Assembly: GCF_000380245.2 (NCBI RefSeq)
Contig: NZ_HG428741.1
Location: 2,799,677-2,863,676 of the forward strand
Length of the DNA: 64,000 nucleotides
Direction of reading: 5' to 3'
From: Bacillus massiliigorillae
GTDB lineage: Bacteria > Bacillota > Bacilli > Bacillales > DSM-1321
The translations under genes were made by a program, and so were the position numbers. Below are positions 43,512 through 52,342 of this stretch, one piece after another (the stretch's first letter is position 1; every line of letters begins with the position of its first letter). The notes beneath the pieces were generated by a model. The model was not told where the DNA came from and did no database searches. It worked only from the letters and a program-made list of their open reading frames with translations.

Positions 43512-43675
43512 ATCGCCCCTCCTTTCTTATTAAACAATTTTCACCCTTATAACGTATGCACAACGCCTTTTGTGACATAAACAGAATATTTTTTGAAATT
43601 CTCTTAAATTAAACACATTATTTTTTCACAAGTAATTGAGATAATTACAACTATTACTATGAAAGCGGAAGTAAC

Positions 43676-44356
43676 ATGAAAAATAATATCCTTCTACTCA
43701 GTACAATAGTATTTCTTGTATCCTTTAGCTCAATATTCTTTTATCTAAATAAAGACATAATCAAATTTAAACAAAAAGTAACTGAACTTGGTTATATTTA
43801 TCCCTTTGAAGAAGAAACTCAATTTGTGGATGTAAAAATTCAAAAATCAACTCTAATTATCAATCTCTCATTAAATGACTCTTTCGCCGAACATGATGTA
43901 TTAAAGCAATATTTATTACTAGAATATTTTTCATATGAATTAAGTCATGTACTGTTGAATAATAAAGTGAAAGATTCTATACAAATTTCTGACATTAAAA
44001 TATTCGGAAAAGCAAATTCAAACAAATACAAATTAATTAGGACTTCTCATAATCAAACTAGTTTTTTTGATTCAGAAAGCCTTTTTTTCGTTAATAATAA
44101 GCAAACATATTCTTCTACTTTATTAATAAAAGAATTGGAACAATACGAAAGGATGATGATCTTAAGTGATGAAGAAAAAAAAATCTTACAATACGGTAAG
44201 AACATGTATAATACATTAACATTAAACGGTTCTTATTATTATCCTAAAAAAGATCATGCTATTGTTTCCGAGCTTATTCTCAATAAGTGCAACATTACCA
44301 AAGATGAACTTAAGCAAATTTATTGGAAAGATTTATACAATACGATAACTAATTAG
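43676..44356 (+). CDS. Membrane-anchored protein of unknown function
   Basis: The 226-residue product has one N-terminal hydrophobic helix (about 4-24) and a polar, lysine- and tyrosine-rich exterior or cytosolic part without recognisable motifs. I do not recognise a family. The ATG follows GCGGAAGTAAC, a modest ribosome site. It lies divergently from the first sigma factor gene, 164 bases away, and is followed by a strong terminator. A location beside the sigma gene makes it a candidate member of that regulon, which is inference only. Confidence 0.7.
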   Translation: MKNNILLLSTIVFLVSFSSIFFYLNKDIIKFKQKVTELGYIYPFEEETQFVDVKIQKSTLIINLSLNDSFAEHDVLKQYLLLEYFSYELSHVLLNNKVKDSIQISDIKIFGKANSNKYKLIRTSHNQTSFFDSESLFFVNNKQTYSSTLLIKELEQYERMMILSDEEKKILQYGKNMYNTLTLNGSYYYPKKDHAIVSELILNKCNITKDELKQIYWKDLYNTITN

Positions 44357-44375
44357 TCATTTACGATAAAAAAAC

Positions 44376-44418
44376 AAAAAGCATGTTTTGATGAAATATT
44401 CATCGAAACATGCTTTTA
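44376..44418 (+). terminator. Intrinsic terminator
   Basis: AAAAGCATGTTTTGATGAA and TTCATCGAAACATGCTTTT form an 19 bp stem with one mismatch, followed by ATAATTTTATTTTT. It lies 20 bases beyond the 226-residue gene. Confidence 0.88.
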
Positions 44419-44585
44419 TAATTTTATTTTTCTATTCTCTAACTTGCGTATGTTCTAATATAACTTTAAGGCAGCTTTCTAAAAATATTTTCTAAAGCAA
44501 ATTAAAATGCTGCTAAAAATTATTAAATAAGAAGTTAGAAAACTAGCAAATTGGGGAACATATTAATAAGAAGGGACTGAGAGCC

Positions 44586-44867
44586 ATGTTTGATCATTTT
44601 ATTATTACAAATCATGCATTAGAAAGATACATAGAACGAGTTGGATACAATAAAGCAGACGTAATTAGACATATAAAAAATGATTTGCATTTTACAAAGA
44701 TCACTCGAATTATTAATAATGGCAATACTCGTCACGTATTCACTCGTAATAGTAAAGAATTTATCTTTGTAAATAATCATGATAAATGGATTTTAAAAAC
44801 GGTTATTAAAAGAAATCGCCAAACTCATAAAGAGGCTATTAATCATCGACAATTTGCGTGCGCTTAA
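44586..44867 (+). CDS. Small protein of unknown function
   Basis: The 93-residue basic protein starts MFDHFIITNHALERYIERVG, then has RHIKNDLHFTKITRI and a C-terminal WILKTVIKRNRQTHKEA. The H-A-x-x-R-x-x-x-R near the start followed by beta strands recalls small RelE/DUF4258-like proteins and related phage proteins, but I cannot assign it. No partner antitoxin gene is adjacent. The ATG follows GAAGGGACTGAGAGCC. A terminator ends the transcript. Confidence 0.6.
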   Translation: MFDHFIITNHALERYIERVGYNKADVIRHIKNDLHFTKITRIINNGNTRHVFTRNSKEFIFVNNHDKWILKTVIKRNRQTHKEAINHRQFACA

Positions 44868-44946
44868 TTTAGTCTAAATTTTCTTAAAAATTAGATAAAG
44901 ATCATTATTTACATACATAACATCTTTTAAAAAATATTTATAAAAG

Positions 44947-44981
44947 AAAGGCAGTCTACTCTTATTAGACTACCTTTTTGT
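44947..44981 (+). terminator. Intrinsic terminator
   Basis: AAAGGCAGTCTA pairs with TTAGACTACCTTT (one mismatch) and ends in TTTTTG. It lies 80 bases after the 93-residue gene. Confidence 0.85.
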
Positions 44982-45014
44982 GCCATCTATACCAAATATG
45001 AATACTTATATACT

Positions 45015-46169
45015 CTACTTTTCCCCTGTTAAGTCAACTTCAAATGACTGATTATCAAAGTATTGAGTAGTTTCTTTATCATGATCAGATATAAATGGAG
45101 TAATAGTTATCTTCTGTAAATCTTCACCAACTTCATATTCGTTTGTCATTTCCATAATATGATTTCCTCCACCAGTACCTGATCCAACTAGTTTTCTACC
45201 ATTTTCATCTTTCAACATTATGTCTACATGAATCGGAATACTTCCATCTCTATATCCTTTTGAATATTCAAATGTATGACTTATTTTTAGAGAAACAGGA
45301 GATACTCGTATCTCTTTTATAGTTAGAATCCCTTCCACTTCTTTATCCTTTATTGGGATTTTTTTATTTACACTATACACTCGCGTATCTGATTTAATTT
45401 TTGAACCATTTATGCTCGTCTCAAATGTCCAATTTCCTTTGATTTCGCCCATGAAATCAGAATATCTACCTGATTGTAACGGTACTTTTTCGTACTCCAT
45501 ATTATTAAAACTAACTTTTACTGTATAATCTTTTTCAGGGTCTATACTATCCAAAACATTGTATTGTTCAATATCTAATAATCCATCTCCGTTTGTATCT
45601 GCTCTATCCAATCTTTTCTTATATAAATAATCCCAACTTCCATCAGCATTTTCTTCTCTTTGTATACTAGATGCTGAGTCAAAGAATTCCATATCATCTA
45701 TTCCGATTTTAACCTCTCCCGGTTGAATATAAGATTTCGGATTAATGCCTAATTTCTTCTTTTCGTCCTCATTCATCTTCACATTCATATTAAGCAAAAT
45801 CTGACCATCATCTAACATTATTTCATTCATTGTCACTTGTATGTTTCGGTCTTCAACACTTTGACTAATTGTCTTCTTATAACCATTAAAACTATCTTCT
45901 GGTTTATTAATAAACATCTCAATTTGTTGTCCTATTCGTGCAATTGAAGCCAGAACTCGTTCATTGCTCAGAATCACAGGGCTTAATACAGCTAAGGATA
46001 GTGCTGCTACAATAAGCGGCTTTTTATAAATTTTTTTAACAGGAGTACTCTTTATTTTTTTTTGCATATTCCTTTTTAATTTTTGCTTCTCAATATCAGT
46101 TAGTTCAATATCATCATACTCATTTAGATCAGTGTGGGCGCCGTTGAGTAAATCATATTCATTCTTCAT
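45015..46169 (-). CDS. DUF4179-domain anti-sigma factor (pair 2)
   Basis: The 384-residue single-pass membrane protein has a cytoplasmic N-terminal part (about 1-48, rich in charged residues), a membrane helix (about 50-66, PLIVAALSLAVLSPVIL), the DUF4179 segment (about 70-165) and a beta-rich outer domain. A calcium-loop-like DTNGDGLLD is at about residue 191. It should restrain the sigma factor encoded one base upstream. It is a diverged relative of the gene at 41651, with similar layout but little identity outside the DUF4179 part. GAAGGAGGGG gives the start. Confidence 0.85.
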   Translation of the reverse strand: MKNEYDLLNGAHTDLNEYDDIELTDIEKQKLKRNMQKKIKSTPVKKIYKKPLIVAALSLAVLSPVILSNERVLASIARIGQQIEMFINKPEDSFNGYKKTISQSVEDRNIQVTMNEIMLDDGQILLNMNVKMNEDEKKKLGINPKSYIQPGEVKIGIDDMEFFDSASSIQREENADGSWDYLYKKRLDRADTNGDGLLDIEQYNVLDSIDPEKDYTVKVSFNNMEYEKVPLQSGRYSDFMGEIKGNWTFETSINGSKIKSDTRVYSVNKKIPIKDKEVEGILTIKEIRVSPVSLKISHTFEYSKGYRDGSIPIHVDIMLKDENGRKLVGSGTGGGNHIMEMTNEYEVGEDLQKITITPFISDHDKETTQYFDNQSFEVDLTGEK

Positions 46170-46170
46170 T

Positions 46171-46716
46171 TTATACCCCTCCTTCAGTTCGGTTATTTGA
46201 AAAATTCTTTAATTTCCTTCTTCCTCTCGAAAGACGATTATATAAATTACTAATAGAAACTTTCTTGCGCTTCGCAATGTCTTCAAGTTGAACTCCTTCT
46301 AAATAATACTTCTCAAACAATTCCCGATCATCTTCATTTAAATGATGTAATAATTCATCTACTTCAGCTTTAATTTCATTTTGGATAGTATTTTTATTTA
46401 GTTGCACTGATTCTTCAATCTCCACCAAGCTTTGTTCCATCATGCCGCTTGCATATTTACGTTTATAATCAATGGCTTTGTACTTCGCAATCGCTGCTAC
46501 CCAATTTTTAAATGAATTTTTACTTTTATCAAAGCGACTAATATTATTCCAAACCGCTAATAACACATCATTTACACATTCTTCTACGTAATTTTGTAAA
46601 CTTCCTAAATGCTTTTTAATGATTGACGTAACTAATCCGGCATAGCTATCAATCAACAGCTCTAATCCCTTCTCTTTTCTTCGGGTTATATATGTAATAA
46701 TCAAATCATCATCCAA
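46171..46716 (-). CDS. ECF-type RNA polymerase sigma factor (pair 2)
   Basis: The 181-residue sigma factor shows region 2 (YVEECVNDVLLAVWNNISRF, KNWVAAIAKYKAIDYKRK) and region 4 (LNEDDRELFEKYYLEGVQLE, then DIAKRKKVSISNLYNRLSRG). The start is a TTG at 46716 behind AGGTGGGAG. The stop is separated by a single base from the DUF4179 gene start, so the two proteins are coupled. Its promoter and regulon cannot be seen, although autoregulation is usual. Confidence 0.92.
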   Translation of the reverse strand: MDDDLIITYITRRKEKGLELLIDSYAGLVTSIIKKHLGSLQNYVEECVNDVLLAVWNNISRFDKSKNSFKNWVAAIAKYKAIDYKRKYASGMMEQSLVEIEESVQLNKNTIQNEIKAEVDELLHHLNEDDRELFEKYYLEGVQLEDIAKRKKVSISNLYNRLSRGRRKLKNFSNNRTEGGV

Positions 46717-46845
46717 TTTTCTCCCACCTTCCTAATAACCTTGTCATCTATTAATACGAGAGTTGTTTTCATTTCCTATCATTTTAGCTGAAATTTCTCA
46801 TTTTACACTCCGAAAGTATATAACTACCTCATTCTTTGCAACACG

Positions 46846-46881
46846 AAAAAGCAATCCTTCTTAACGAAGAATTGCTTTTTT
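46846..46881 (-). terminator. Intrinsic terminator after the DoxX gene
   Basis: AAAGCAATTCTTC pairs with GAAGGATTGCTTT on the minus strand (one mismatch), with TTCGTTAA between the arms and TTTTTCG after. It closes the mhq-type cluster. Confidence 0.85.
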
Positions 46882-46921
46882 ATAATATATCTATCCAATA
46901 CATTCTATGGAACACTTTCCA

Positions 46922-47275
46922 TTAGAACAATGCTGACCAGTTCAGTGCTGTAACAACTGCTCCTAATACTAATAATAGTATCGGCATCATCATATTTTTG
47001 AATGGATCTTTCATTTTCACATGTGTCATAATAGCACCAATCATTGTTACAACAATCATTGCTCCACCCACAGTTGCTAGTGATGTTACCCAAATTCCTA
47101 CAAGAATTACAATAGCTGAAGCTATTTCAAAGAAACCAGTAAATAATCGAAAGCCATCACTATAACCAAAATATTCAAATCCTTGCTTCATAGCCTCAGA
47201 TGTGAATTTCTGATAACCAAACATAATAAATCCTATTCCTAAAATAACCTGTAAAACTATTGATAAAATTGACAT
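46922..47275 (-). CDS. DoxX-family membrane protein (MhqP-like)
   Basis: The 117-residue protein has four membrane helices and the DoxX pattern GIGFIMFGYQKFT, GYSDGFRLFTGFFEIASAIV, then MIVVTMIGAIMTHV. In B. subtilis the MhqR regulon includes the DoxX protein MhqP beside the dioxygenase MhqO, and the same partners are found here. It may help with thiol or quinone redox stress in the membrane. It lies 130 bases downstream of the flavin oxidoreductase gene. GTAAAGGGGAATATT precedes the ATG. Confidence 0.85.
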   Translation of the reverse strand: MSILSIVLQVILGIGFIMFGYQKFTSEAMKQGFEYFGYSDGFRLFTGFFEIASAIVILVGIWVTSLATVGGAMIVVTMIGAIMTHVKMKDPFKNMMMPILLLVLGAVVTALNWSALF

Positions 47276-47405
47276 AATATTCCCCTTTACATATAACGAC
47301 TTAATAATTCTTCGGTTCGAGATAATAACTTAAAAAAATTAGATAAATATTTCTTTCTTTTTTGTACTACTAGTTAATGCATCTACTGACTTAAATGTTA
47401 CAGTT

Positions 47406-48473
47406 TCACTTTTCCTTTTTCTTAGCTGTATATTTTTTAACGGCCGGAACAATTTCTGTAGCAATCAACTCAATATTTTTAACAATCTTACTATACGGTA
47501 TTCCACCAAAATCAATTTGTGCCATGAAACGTTGTTGTCCATATAGTTCATATTGATACAGTAATTTTTCAATAATCTGTTGTGGACTACCTACCATCAA
47601 CGCTTCTCGATAATCTGACATTTGTGCAAAATACTCTTTAGGATACCCGCCTCCCTTTAAACTCAACATACCACTATTTATATACGGGTAATACTCATTT
47701 AATGCATCTTGTGAGTTTTCTGCTGTATAAAATAAGCTTGTAGTCGCAATTGGAAGTGTTTGCGGATCAAACCCACTTTGTTCAGCACTTTGTCGATAAG
47801 CATCTACTGAAATTTTAAATGTAGTAGCTGGGCCACCTAAAGTTGTAAGCATCATCGGAACACCCGCTCTTCCTGCTTTTATTGCACTAGCTGGAGGTCC
47901 TCCCACCGCACGCCAAATCGGTAATTTTCCACTTTGAGGTTGCGGTAAAATTTGTGCATTTTTTAAAGGTGCACGGAATTTTCCTTCCCATATCACTTTC
48001 TCATCTTTGTTCAGCTTTAATAAAAGCTCCATTTTCTCTTCAAACAGTTCTTCATAATCATTTACATCGTATCCAAGTAAACTGTATGCTCCAACACGAG
48101 AACCACGCCCCGCAACGATTTCTGCACGACCTTTTGAAATTAAATCAAGTGTTGCAAAATCTTCGTATACTCGAACTGGATCAGATGTACTTAACACAGT
48201 TGCCGAACTCGCTATTTTAATATTCTTTGTTGCTTGCGCAATCGCTCCTAAAATAACTGTATGCGCTTGTGTCGTAAACATATATTGATGACTTTCGCCA
48301 ACAGCATAAACATCTATCCCCGCTTCATCTGCTAATACACCCGCATCAATAATTTCTTGAATACGTTGTTCAGCACTGATTAAGTCGCCTGAAAGTGGAT
48401 CACGCAGATGATCACCAATTGTATATAAACCAAATTCAATCCCATCATTCGTATTAATCCGGTATTGCTCCAT
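47406..48473 (-). CDS. LLM-class flavin-dependent oxidoreductase
   Basis: The 355-residue TIM-barrel oxidoreductase of the luciferase-like family shows GIEFGLYTIGDHLRDPLSG, then VYAVGESHQYMFTTQAH, ARTVL-like SATVLSTSDPVRVYEDFATL and GRAEIVAGRGSRVGAYSLLG. It uses FMNH2 or F420-like chemistry and is probably a monooxygenase. It follows the dioxygenase gene by 13 bases and should be under the same MarR/MhqR-type control, so aromatic or quinone compounds are likely inducers. It has no signal peptide. Confidence 0.9.
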   Translation of the reverse strand: MEQYRINTNDGIEFGLYTIGDHLRDPLSGDLISAEQRIQEIIDAGVLADEAGIDVYAVGESHQYMFTTQAHTVILGAIAQATKNIKIASSATVLSTSDPVRVYEDFATLDLISKGRAEIVAGRGSRVGAYSLLGYDVNDYEELFEEKMELLLKLNKDEKVIWEGKFRAPLKNAQILPQPQSGKLPIWRAVGGPPASAIKAGRAGVPMMLTTLGGPATTFKISVDAYRQSAEQSGFDPQTLPIATTSLFYTAENSQDALNEYYPYINSGMLSLKGGGYPKEYFAQMSDYREALMVGSPQQIIEKLLYQYELYGQQRFMAQIDFGGIPYSKIVKNIELIATEIVPAVKKYTAKKKEK

Positions 48474-48486
48474 GTTATCCTCTCCT

Positions 48487-49431
48487 TTATATATCTAACG
48501 GCGCTAGCTTTGCTTCAATTTCATTCCGTCTAGCTTCTAAAAAAGGTGGCAAATCTAATTGTTTTCCTAAATCCTCAACAGTTGAATCCACAGTAAACCC
48601 TGGTCCGTCGGTAGCAATTTCAATTAAAATGCCGTTTCTTTCACGGAAATACAAGCTTTGGAAATAGAAACGATCAACTATTCCAGATGACTGGAAACCT
48701 TTTTCCTCCACCTTCTTAGACCAGTATTGTAGCTCTTCTATATTTTTAACACGAAGTGCTAAATGGTGGATGCTGCCTCGTCCAGGTTTTTCTCTTGGTC
48801 CATCCAATTGTTTTAGGACAATTTCGCCATAAGCTTTTCCTGGAATAGATTGATAGATTGCTTCACCTTCTTTTGAAGATAACTCAACAAATCCAAACAT
48901 TTCTGTTAATGTTTTCGCTGTACTTTCAATATGACGAACAGTAATCTCAACAGCACCCATCCCTAAAATACGATGCTTTTCTTCAACAACCGAACCATCC
49001 CATGCTTGCCAATATTCAGGTATTTCTCCACCTTCATTATTTAATAGCACGAAGCGCAGCCCTTCATGATCCTCGAAATGCAAAGCGTCACGTCCAGCGT
49101 AAGAAGTTAGTTCACCATGCTTAACATCAAGTTGTTCGAACCGTCTTTTCCAATACTCAAGACTTTCAAAGCTTGCTACTAATAGACCAATCTGAGTAAT
49201 AGCATTAGTTCCTCTTACCGTTCTTCCTGCCATTGGCATTTCGAAAAATGTCAATTCTGTTCCAGGGCTTCCTGTTACATCTCCATAAAATAGATGATAC
49301 ATGGAGGGATCATCTTGATTTACCGTTTTTTTCACCATACGCATCCCTAAAACTTTTCGATAGAACTGACTATTCATTTGGCCATTCTTAGTAAGCATAG
49401 AAATATGATGATGACCAGGAATTGTATACAT
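48487..49431 (-). CDS. mhqO: Ring-cleaving dioxygenase, MhqO-like (VOC/glyoxalase fold)
   Basis: The 314-residue protein is made of two vicinal-oxygen-chelate domains, each starting with a histidine metal ligand (GHHHISMLTKN near residue 7; SIHHLALRVKN at about 221) and ending with a glutamate ligand (GILIEIATDGPG at about 270). This is the hydroquinone/ring-cleaving dioxygenase layout of B. subtilis MhqO and MhqE. It detoxifies hydroquinone- or catechol-like compounds with Fe(II). It follows the MarR-type regulator, with an operator-like palindrome in the 49-base gap. AAAGGAGGAAGG gives the start. Confidence 0.9.
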   Translation of the reverse strand: MYTIPGHHHISMLTKNGQMNSQFYRKVLGMRMVKKTVNQDDPSMYHLFYGDVTGSPGTELTFFEMPMAGRTVRGTNAITQIGLLVASFESLEYWKRRFEQLDVKHGELTSYAGRDALHFEDHEGLRFVLLNNEGGEIPEYWQAWDGSVVEEKHRILGMGAVEITVRHIESTAKTLTEMFGFVELSSKEGEAIYQSIPGKAYGEIVLKQLDGPREKPGRGSIHHLALRVKNIEELQYWSKKVEEKGFQSSGIVDRFYFQSLYFRERNGILIEIATDGPGFTVDSTVEDLGKQLDLPPFLEARRNEIEAKLAPLDI

Positions 49432-49449
49432 AATCCTTCCTCCTTTTAT

Positions 49450-49470
49450 TAACTTGATTAGTCAAGTGAT
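49450..49470. promoter_or_regulatory. Operator-like palindrome before mhqO
   Basis: TAACTTGATTAGTCAAGTGAT contains the perfect dyad ACTTGA-TTAG-TCAAGT. It sits between the regulator and the dioxygenase gene, 19 bases before the latter, and resembles the site found upstream of the regulator itself (16 of 20 bases). It is the likely binding site of the MarR-type regulator. Confidence 0.7.
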
Positions 49471-49480
49471 ACTAAAAAAA

Positions 49481-49924
49481 TTACTCTGGTGGCAATTCTT
49501 TTTTCAAACTACTTTTTTGAACACGAGATATAAGGCTATACAATGTTTTCTTTTCATCCTCACTCAATACATCATCAAAGAATGATGACTGAAATACTAG
49601 TTGATGTGGCATTGTATGTTCAATGATTTCATTTCCCTTGTCCGTCAAACAGATATATTTCGTTTTCCATTCTTGCTTACGTACGATATATCCTTCTTTT
49701 TCTAAACGTACAAGCATTCTCGAAATTCCGCCTTGTGTCACAATAATTTTCTCTGCCAACTCTGATTGAGTAATAGGCTGGTACACTTGAATTTGGACTA
49801 ACACATCAAATTGAGCAGCAGTTAAATTAAAACGCTTTAAATACTCATTTGAAAGATGATTACTATGTGACGCAAAACGGGCTAAACGAAGCCATATTAA
49901 AGAACTTAATGTGTTTCTATTCAT
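49481..49924 (-). CDS. mhqR: MarR-family regulator, MhqR-like
   Basis: The 147-residue winged-helix repressor has the MarR recognition region PITQSELAEKIIVTQGGISR, then MLVRLEKEGYIVRK and the wing KQEWKTKYICLTDKG. I placed the start at the ATG 49924, with GAGGTG nine bases upstream; the longer frame has no ribosome site. It heads a cluster with dioxygenase, flavin oxidoreductase and DoxX genes, as the B. subtilis MhqR regulon does. It probably represses the cluster and itself until quinone-like electrophiles appear. Confidence 0.85.
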   Translation of the reverse strand: MNRNTLSSLIWLRLARFASHSNHLSNEYLKRFNLTAAQFDVLVQIQVYQPITQSELAEKIIVTQGGISRMLVRLEKEGYIVRKQEWKTKYICLTDKGNEIIEHTMPHQLVFQSSFFDDVLSEDEKKTLYSLISRVQKSSLKKELPPE

Positions 49925-49955
49925 TTTCGTGCACCTCACTTTTATTAAGCTTGCT

Positions 49956-49976
49956 ATCACTTTACTACTCAATTGA
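49956..49976. promoter_or_regulatory. Second operator-like site upstream of mhqR
   Basis: ATCACTTTACTACTCAATTGA, read on the other strand, shares 16 of 20 positions with the palindrome before mhqO. It is about 32 bases upstream of the regulator start, suitable for autorepression. Confidence 0.55.
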
Positions 49977-50076
49977 TAAAATATCAAACATTTTGTCTCG
50001 ATTTAGAGATATTTTTTCAGAATGTACTGTCTATGCAATAATGACTATACTTTAATCTTTTTTCCTGAAAAATCAT

Positions 50077-50448
50077 TTATTCAATTTTTCTTATAAGGTT
50101 AGTACCAGGAATTTGGACCGGAAGACTTTCTAATACAATACCTTCCCAATACACTTTTATTTTCTCATTTTTATCATATGTTGAACCAATTAGCTTATTA
50201 AACTTTGGTATATAAAATGTCGTATATTCTGATAGCATTTCATCCTTTACTTCTCTTAAATCACTAGGTACATTACCTTCAAACTTTTTATACCCCTTCT
50301 CTGAAATGATCATAATACGATTATCTCTTGCCTCTACTACATACCCTATTGTTTTAATGTTTTGGCTCAAATAATAAACTACCGAACTAGCTATTAGTGC
50401 CAATAATACTAAAGTAGTAATTATTATTTTCAATCCTTTATTTTTCAT
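50077..50448 (-). CDS. DUF3221-type exported protein
   Basis: The 123-residue protein has an N-terminal membrane or signal helix (about 8-28, IIITTLVLLALIASSVVYYL) and an outer OB-like domain: GYVVEARDNRIMIISEKG and the closing KVYWEGIVLESLPVQIPG. The last motif is typical of DUF3221 proteins in Bacillus, short exported proteins of unknown role. I placed the start at the ATG 50448 after AGAGGGATTAAACAG. No lipobox cysteine is seen. It is monocistronic as far as visible. Confidence 0.72.
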   Translation of the reverse strand: MKNKGLKIIITTLVLLALIASSVVYYLSQNIKTIGYVVEARDNRIMIISEKGYKKFEGNVPSDLREVKDEMLSEYTTFYIPKFNKLIGSTYDKNEKIKVYWEGIVLESLPVQIPGTNLIRKIE

Positions 50449-50573
50449 CTGTTTAATCCCTCTAAACATGTATCACAGAAATAATTATTAGATGATACCA
50501 GCATAATACAATATTAATCTAATTTAGAAAAAATTGAACTAACACCACGTTTCAAAGAATCACACTTAAACCC

Positions 50574-50610
50574 AAAAAGAACGATACTATAAACAGTATC
50601 GCTCTTTTTA
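50574..50610. terminator. Bidirectional terminator
   Basis: AAAAAGAACGATACT and AGTATCGCTCTTTTT pair around ATAAAC (one mismatch). It ends the MATE gene transcript on the minus strand. Confidence 0.88.
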
Positions 50611-50649
50611 TTCTTATTAATCCTCACAAGGAGTTCGACCTCAATTTAC

Positions 50650-52026
50650 TTACCCAACTAAAACTTTTAATGATTTCTTTTTCCAAATTAATTGATAATA
50701 CAAATTTTGAATACTAAGATTAACTATAAACGCGAGTGGATAAGCGAACCAAACACCTTTAATGCCAAGTGTTGTGTAATGTGATAAATAGTATGCAGCT
50801 GGTACTTCAATAAGCCAAATACTACAAATCGTAAACAACGTTGGCCACAAAACCGTTCCTGTCGCTCTCATCGTTGCAGATATAGATTGCGTATGTCCCA
50901 AAATAACATAACTCCAAAATGAGATAAGAATTAGACTTCGCGCAATCTCTATAGCCTCTGAGTGATTCAAGAAGATTTTCAATATAGGATTAGCTAGCAA
51001 GTAAACTATAAGAATTAATCCTCCTCCCAGAAGATAATTCAATGTTATGCCTAATTTTGTAATTTGTTTAATATTAGAAGTTTTCTCTGCTCCTACTGCT
51101 TGTGCTACAAATACTGAAATTGCGATGGAAATACTCATTGCAGGAATTTGAACATAACTCGCAATTTGATTAGCAATTCCATATGCTGCGGTTGCATTTG
51201 AACCATAGTTATTTACAAAAGTGATAACAGCTATTTCTGACATAGATAATGCCACCATACTGATGCTTGTAGGAACCGCTAACTTCAATAGGTTTTTCAA
51301 TATTGCTCCTTTTAAATGAAAATGACTCATTATCACTTTATCTATTCTTAGTACATGATTTCTTTTATGTAAGAACAGTAAAAGAAGTATTAAGGTTATG
51401 AAGTTAGATAATACAACGGCATAAGCAGCACCATTTAAACCGAATTCAGGTAACCCAAACCAGCCAAACATAAGAATAGGCAATAAAGTGATATTTAATA
51501 TAATGCTTATCAATAAAAAATAAAATGGTGTTTTAGAATCTCCTACTCCTCTCATAAAGGTTGTATATACCATATACAAAAAGGTGATCGGTAATGTACA
51601 AAATAATATTTGTGCATAACTAACACTTTCACTAAGAATATTGTTAGGTGTTCCCATAGCTCTAAGAATATCCTCAGTAAATAGTGCCCCCAAAATAGCA
51701 ACACCAACTGAAATAATCATTGTAAAAGCAAGTGTTACCCCTACAACTTCCTTCATTTTTGGTATATTCCTACTTCCATATACTTGCCCGATTAAAATCG
51801 AACTTCCAGAACCTATACCGATGGCAAATGAAATAAGTAAAAATAATAATGGAAAAAAGGCCGAAAGAGCTGCTAAAGAATCTACACCAAGCGTTTGCCC
51901 AACTACTATGATCCCGAACACTTGCCCTACTGATTGTAGAATATTAGCAACAATAATCGGAATAAGAAAAGAAAACATCGATTTGGTTAAAGATATTGGA
52001 TGCTCTTCTTTATTCAAAGTAGTCAT
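50650..52026 (-). CDS. MATE-family multidrug efflux transporter
   Basis: The 458-residue transporter has 12 membrane helices in two homologous halves. N-terminal motifs are SMFSFLIPIIVANILQSVGQ, GVDSLAALSAFFPL and GIGSGSSILIGQVYG; the second half repeats them as KLAVPTSISMVALSMSEIAV and VFVAQAVGAEK. It exports cationic drugs or metabolites by Na+ or H+ antiport. I chose the ATG at 52026, with AAAGGAGGTGG seven bases upstream; the longer frame adds residues before the ribosome site. No regulator is adjacent. Confidence 0.92.
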   Translation of the reverse strand: MTTLNKEEHPISLTKSMFSFLIPIIVANILQSVGQVFGIIVVGQTLGVDSLAALSAFFPLLFLLISFAIGIGSGSSILIGQVYGSRNIPKMKEVVGVTLAFTMIISVGVAILGALFTEDILRAMGTPNNILSESVSYAQILFCTLPITFLYMVYTTFMRGVGDSKTPFYFLLISIILNITLLPILMFGWFGLPEFGLNGAAYAVVLSNFITLILLLLFLHKRNHVLRIDKVIMSHFHLKGAILKNLLKLAVPTSISMVALSMSEIAVITFVNNYGSNATAAYGIANQIASYVQIPAMSISIAISVFVAQAVGAEKTSNIKQITKLGITLNYLLGGGLILIVYLLANPILKIFLNHSEAIEIARSLILISFWSYVILGHTQSISATMRATGTVLWPTLFTICSIWLIEVPAAYYLSHYTTLGIKGVWFAYPLAFIVNLSIQNLYYQLIWKKKSLKVLVG

Positions 52027-52266
52027 TAAAGCTCCACCTCCTTTCTTATATGCCTTACTTTTAATTTCCGAAACACTTTCAAACACTCCTCATAATAATT
52101 TTATACAAACAAAAATAATATTCGTCTATATAATAACAAACATATTATTATATTGTTTGTTAATTGTCAATTAACCTAGTAAAAATCATGTAAACAAAAT
52201 AACAAACTATTGGGACTAATTGTATTAAGCATTGAGAAATCCAGAAGAAATATTATAGCAATCACT

Positions 52267-52309
52267 AAAAAAGACAATTCCTTTAAATGAATAAGGAATT
52301 GCCTTTTTT
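52267..52309 (-). terminator. Intrinsic terminator
   Basis: AAAAAAGGCAATTCCTT and AAGGAATTGTCTTTTTT pair on the minus strand around ATTCATTTA, 34 bases beyond the stop of the next gene. Confidence 0.9.
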
Positions 52310-52342
52310 GATTACCGATATGATATTGGTAGTACACTACTT

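Noticed and set aside
44586..44867. A toxin-antitoxin system around the 93-residue protein
   Set aside because: The resemblance to RelE/DUF4258 proteins is weak and no adjacent antitoxin ORF with a ribosome site exists.
51641..52174. Plus-strand ORF of 177 codons
   Set aside because: It is antisense to the MATE transporter and lacks a ribosome site.
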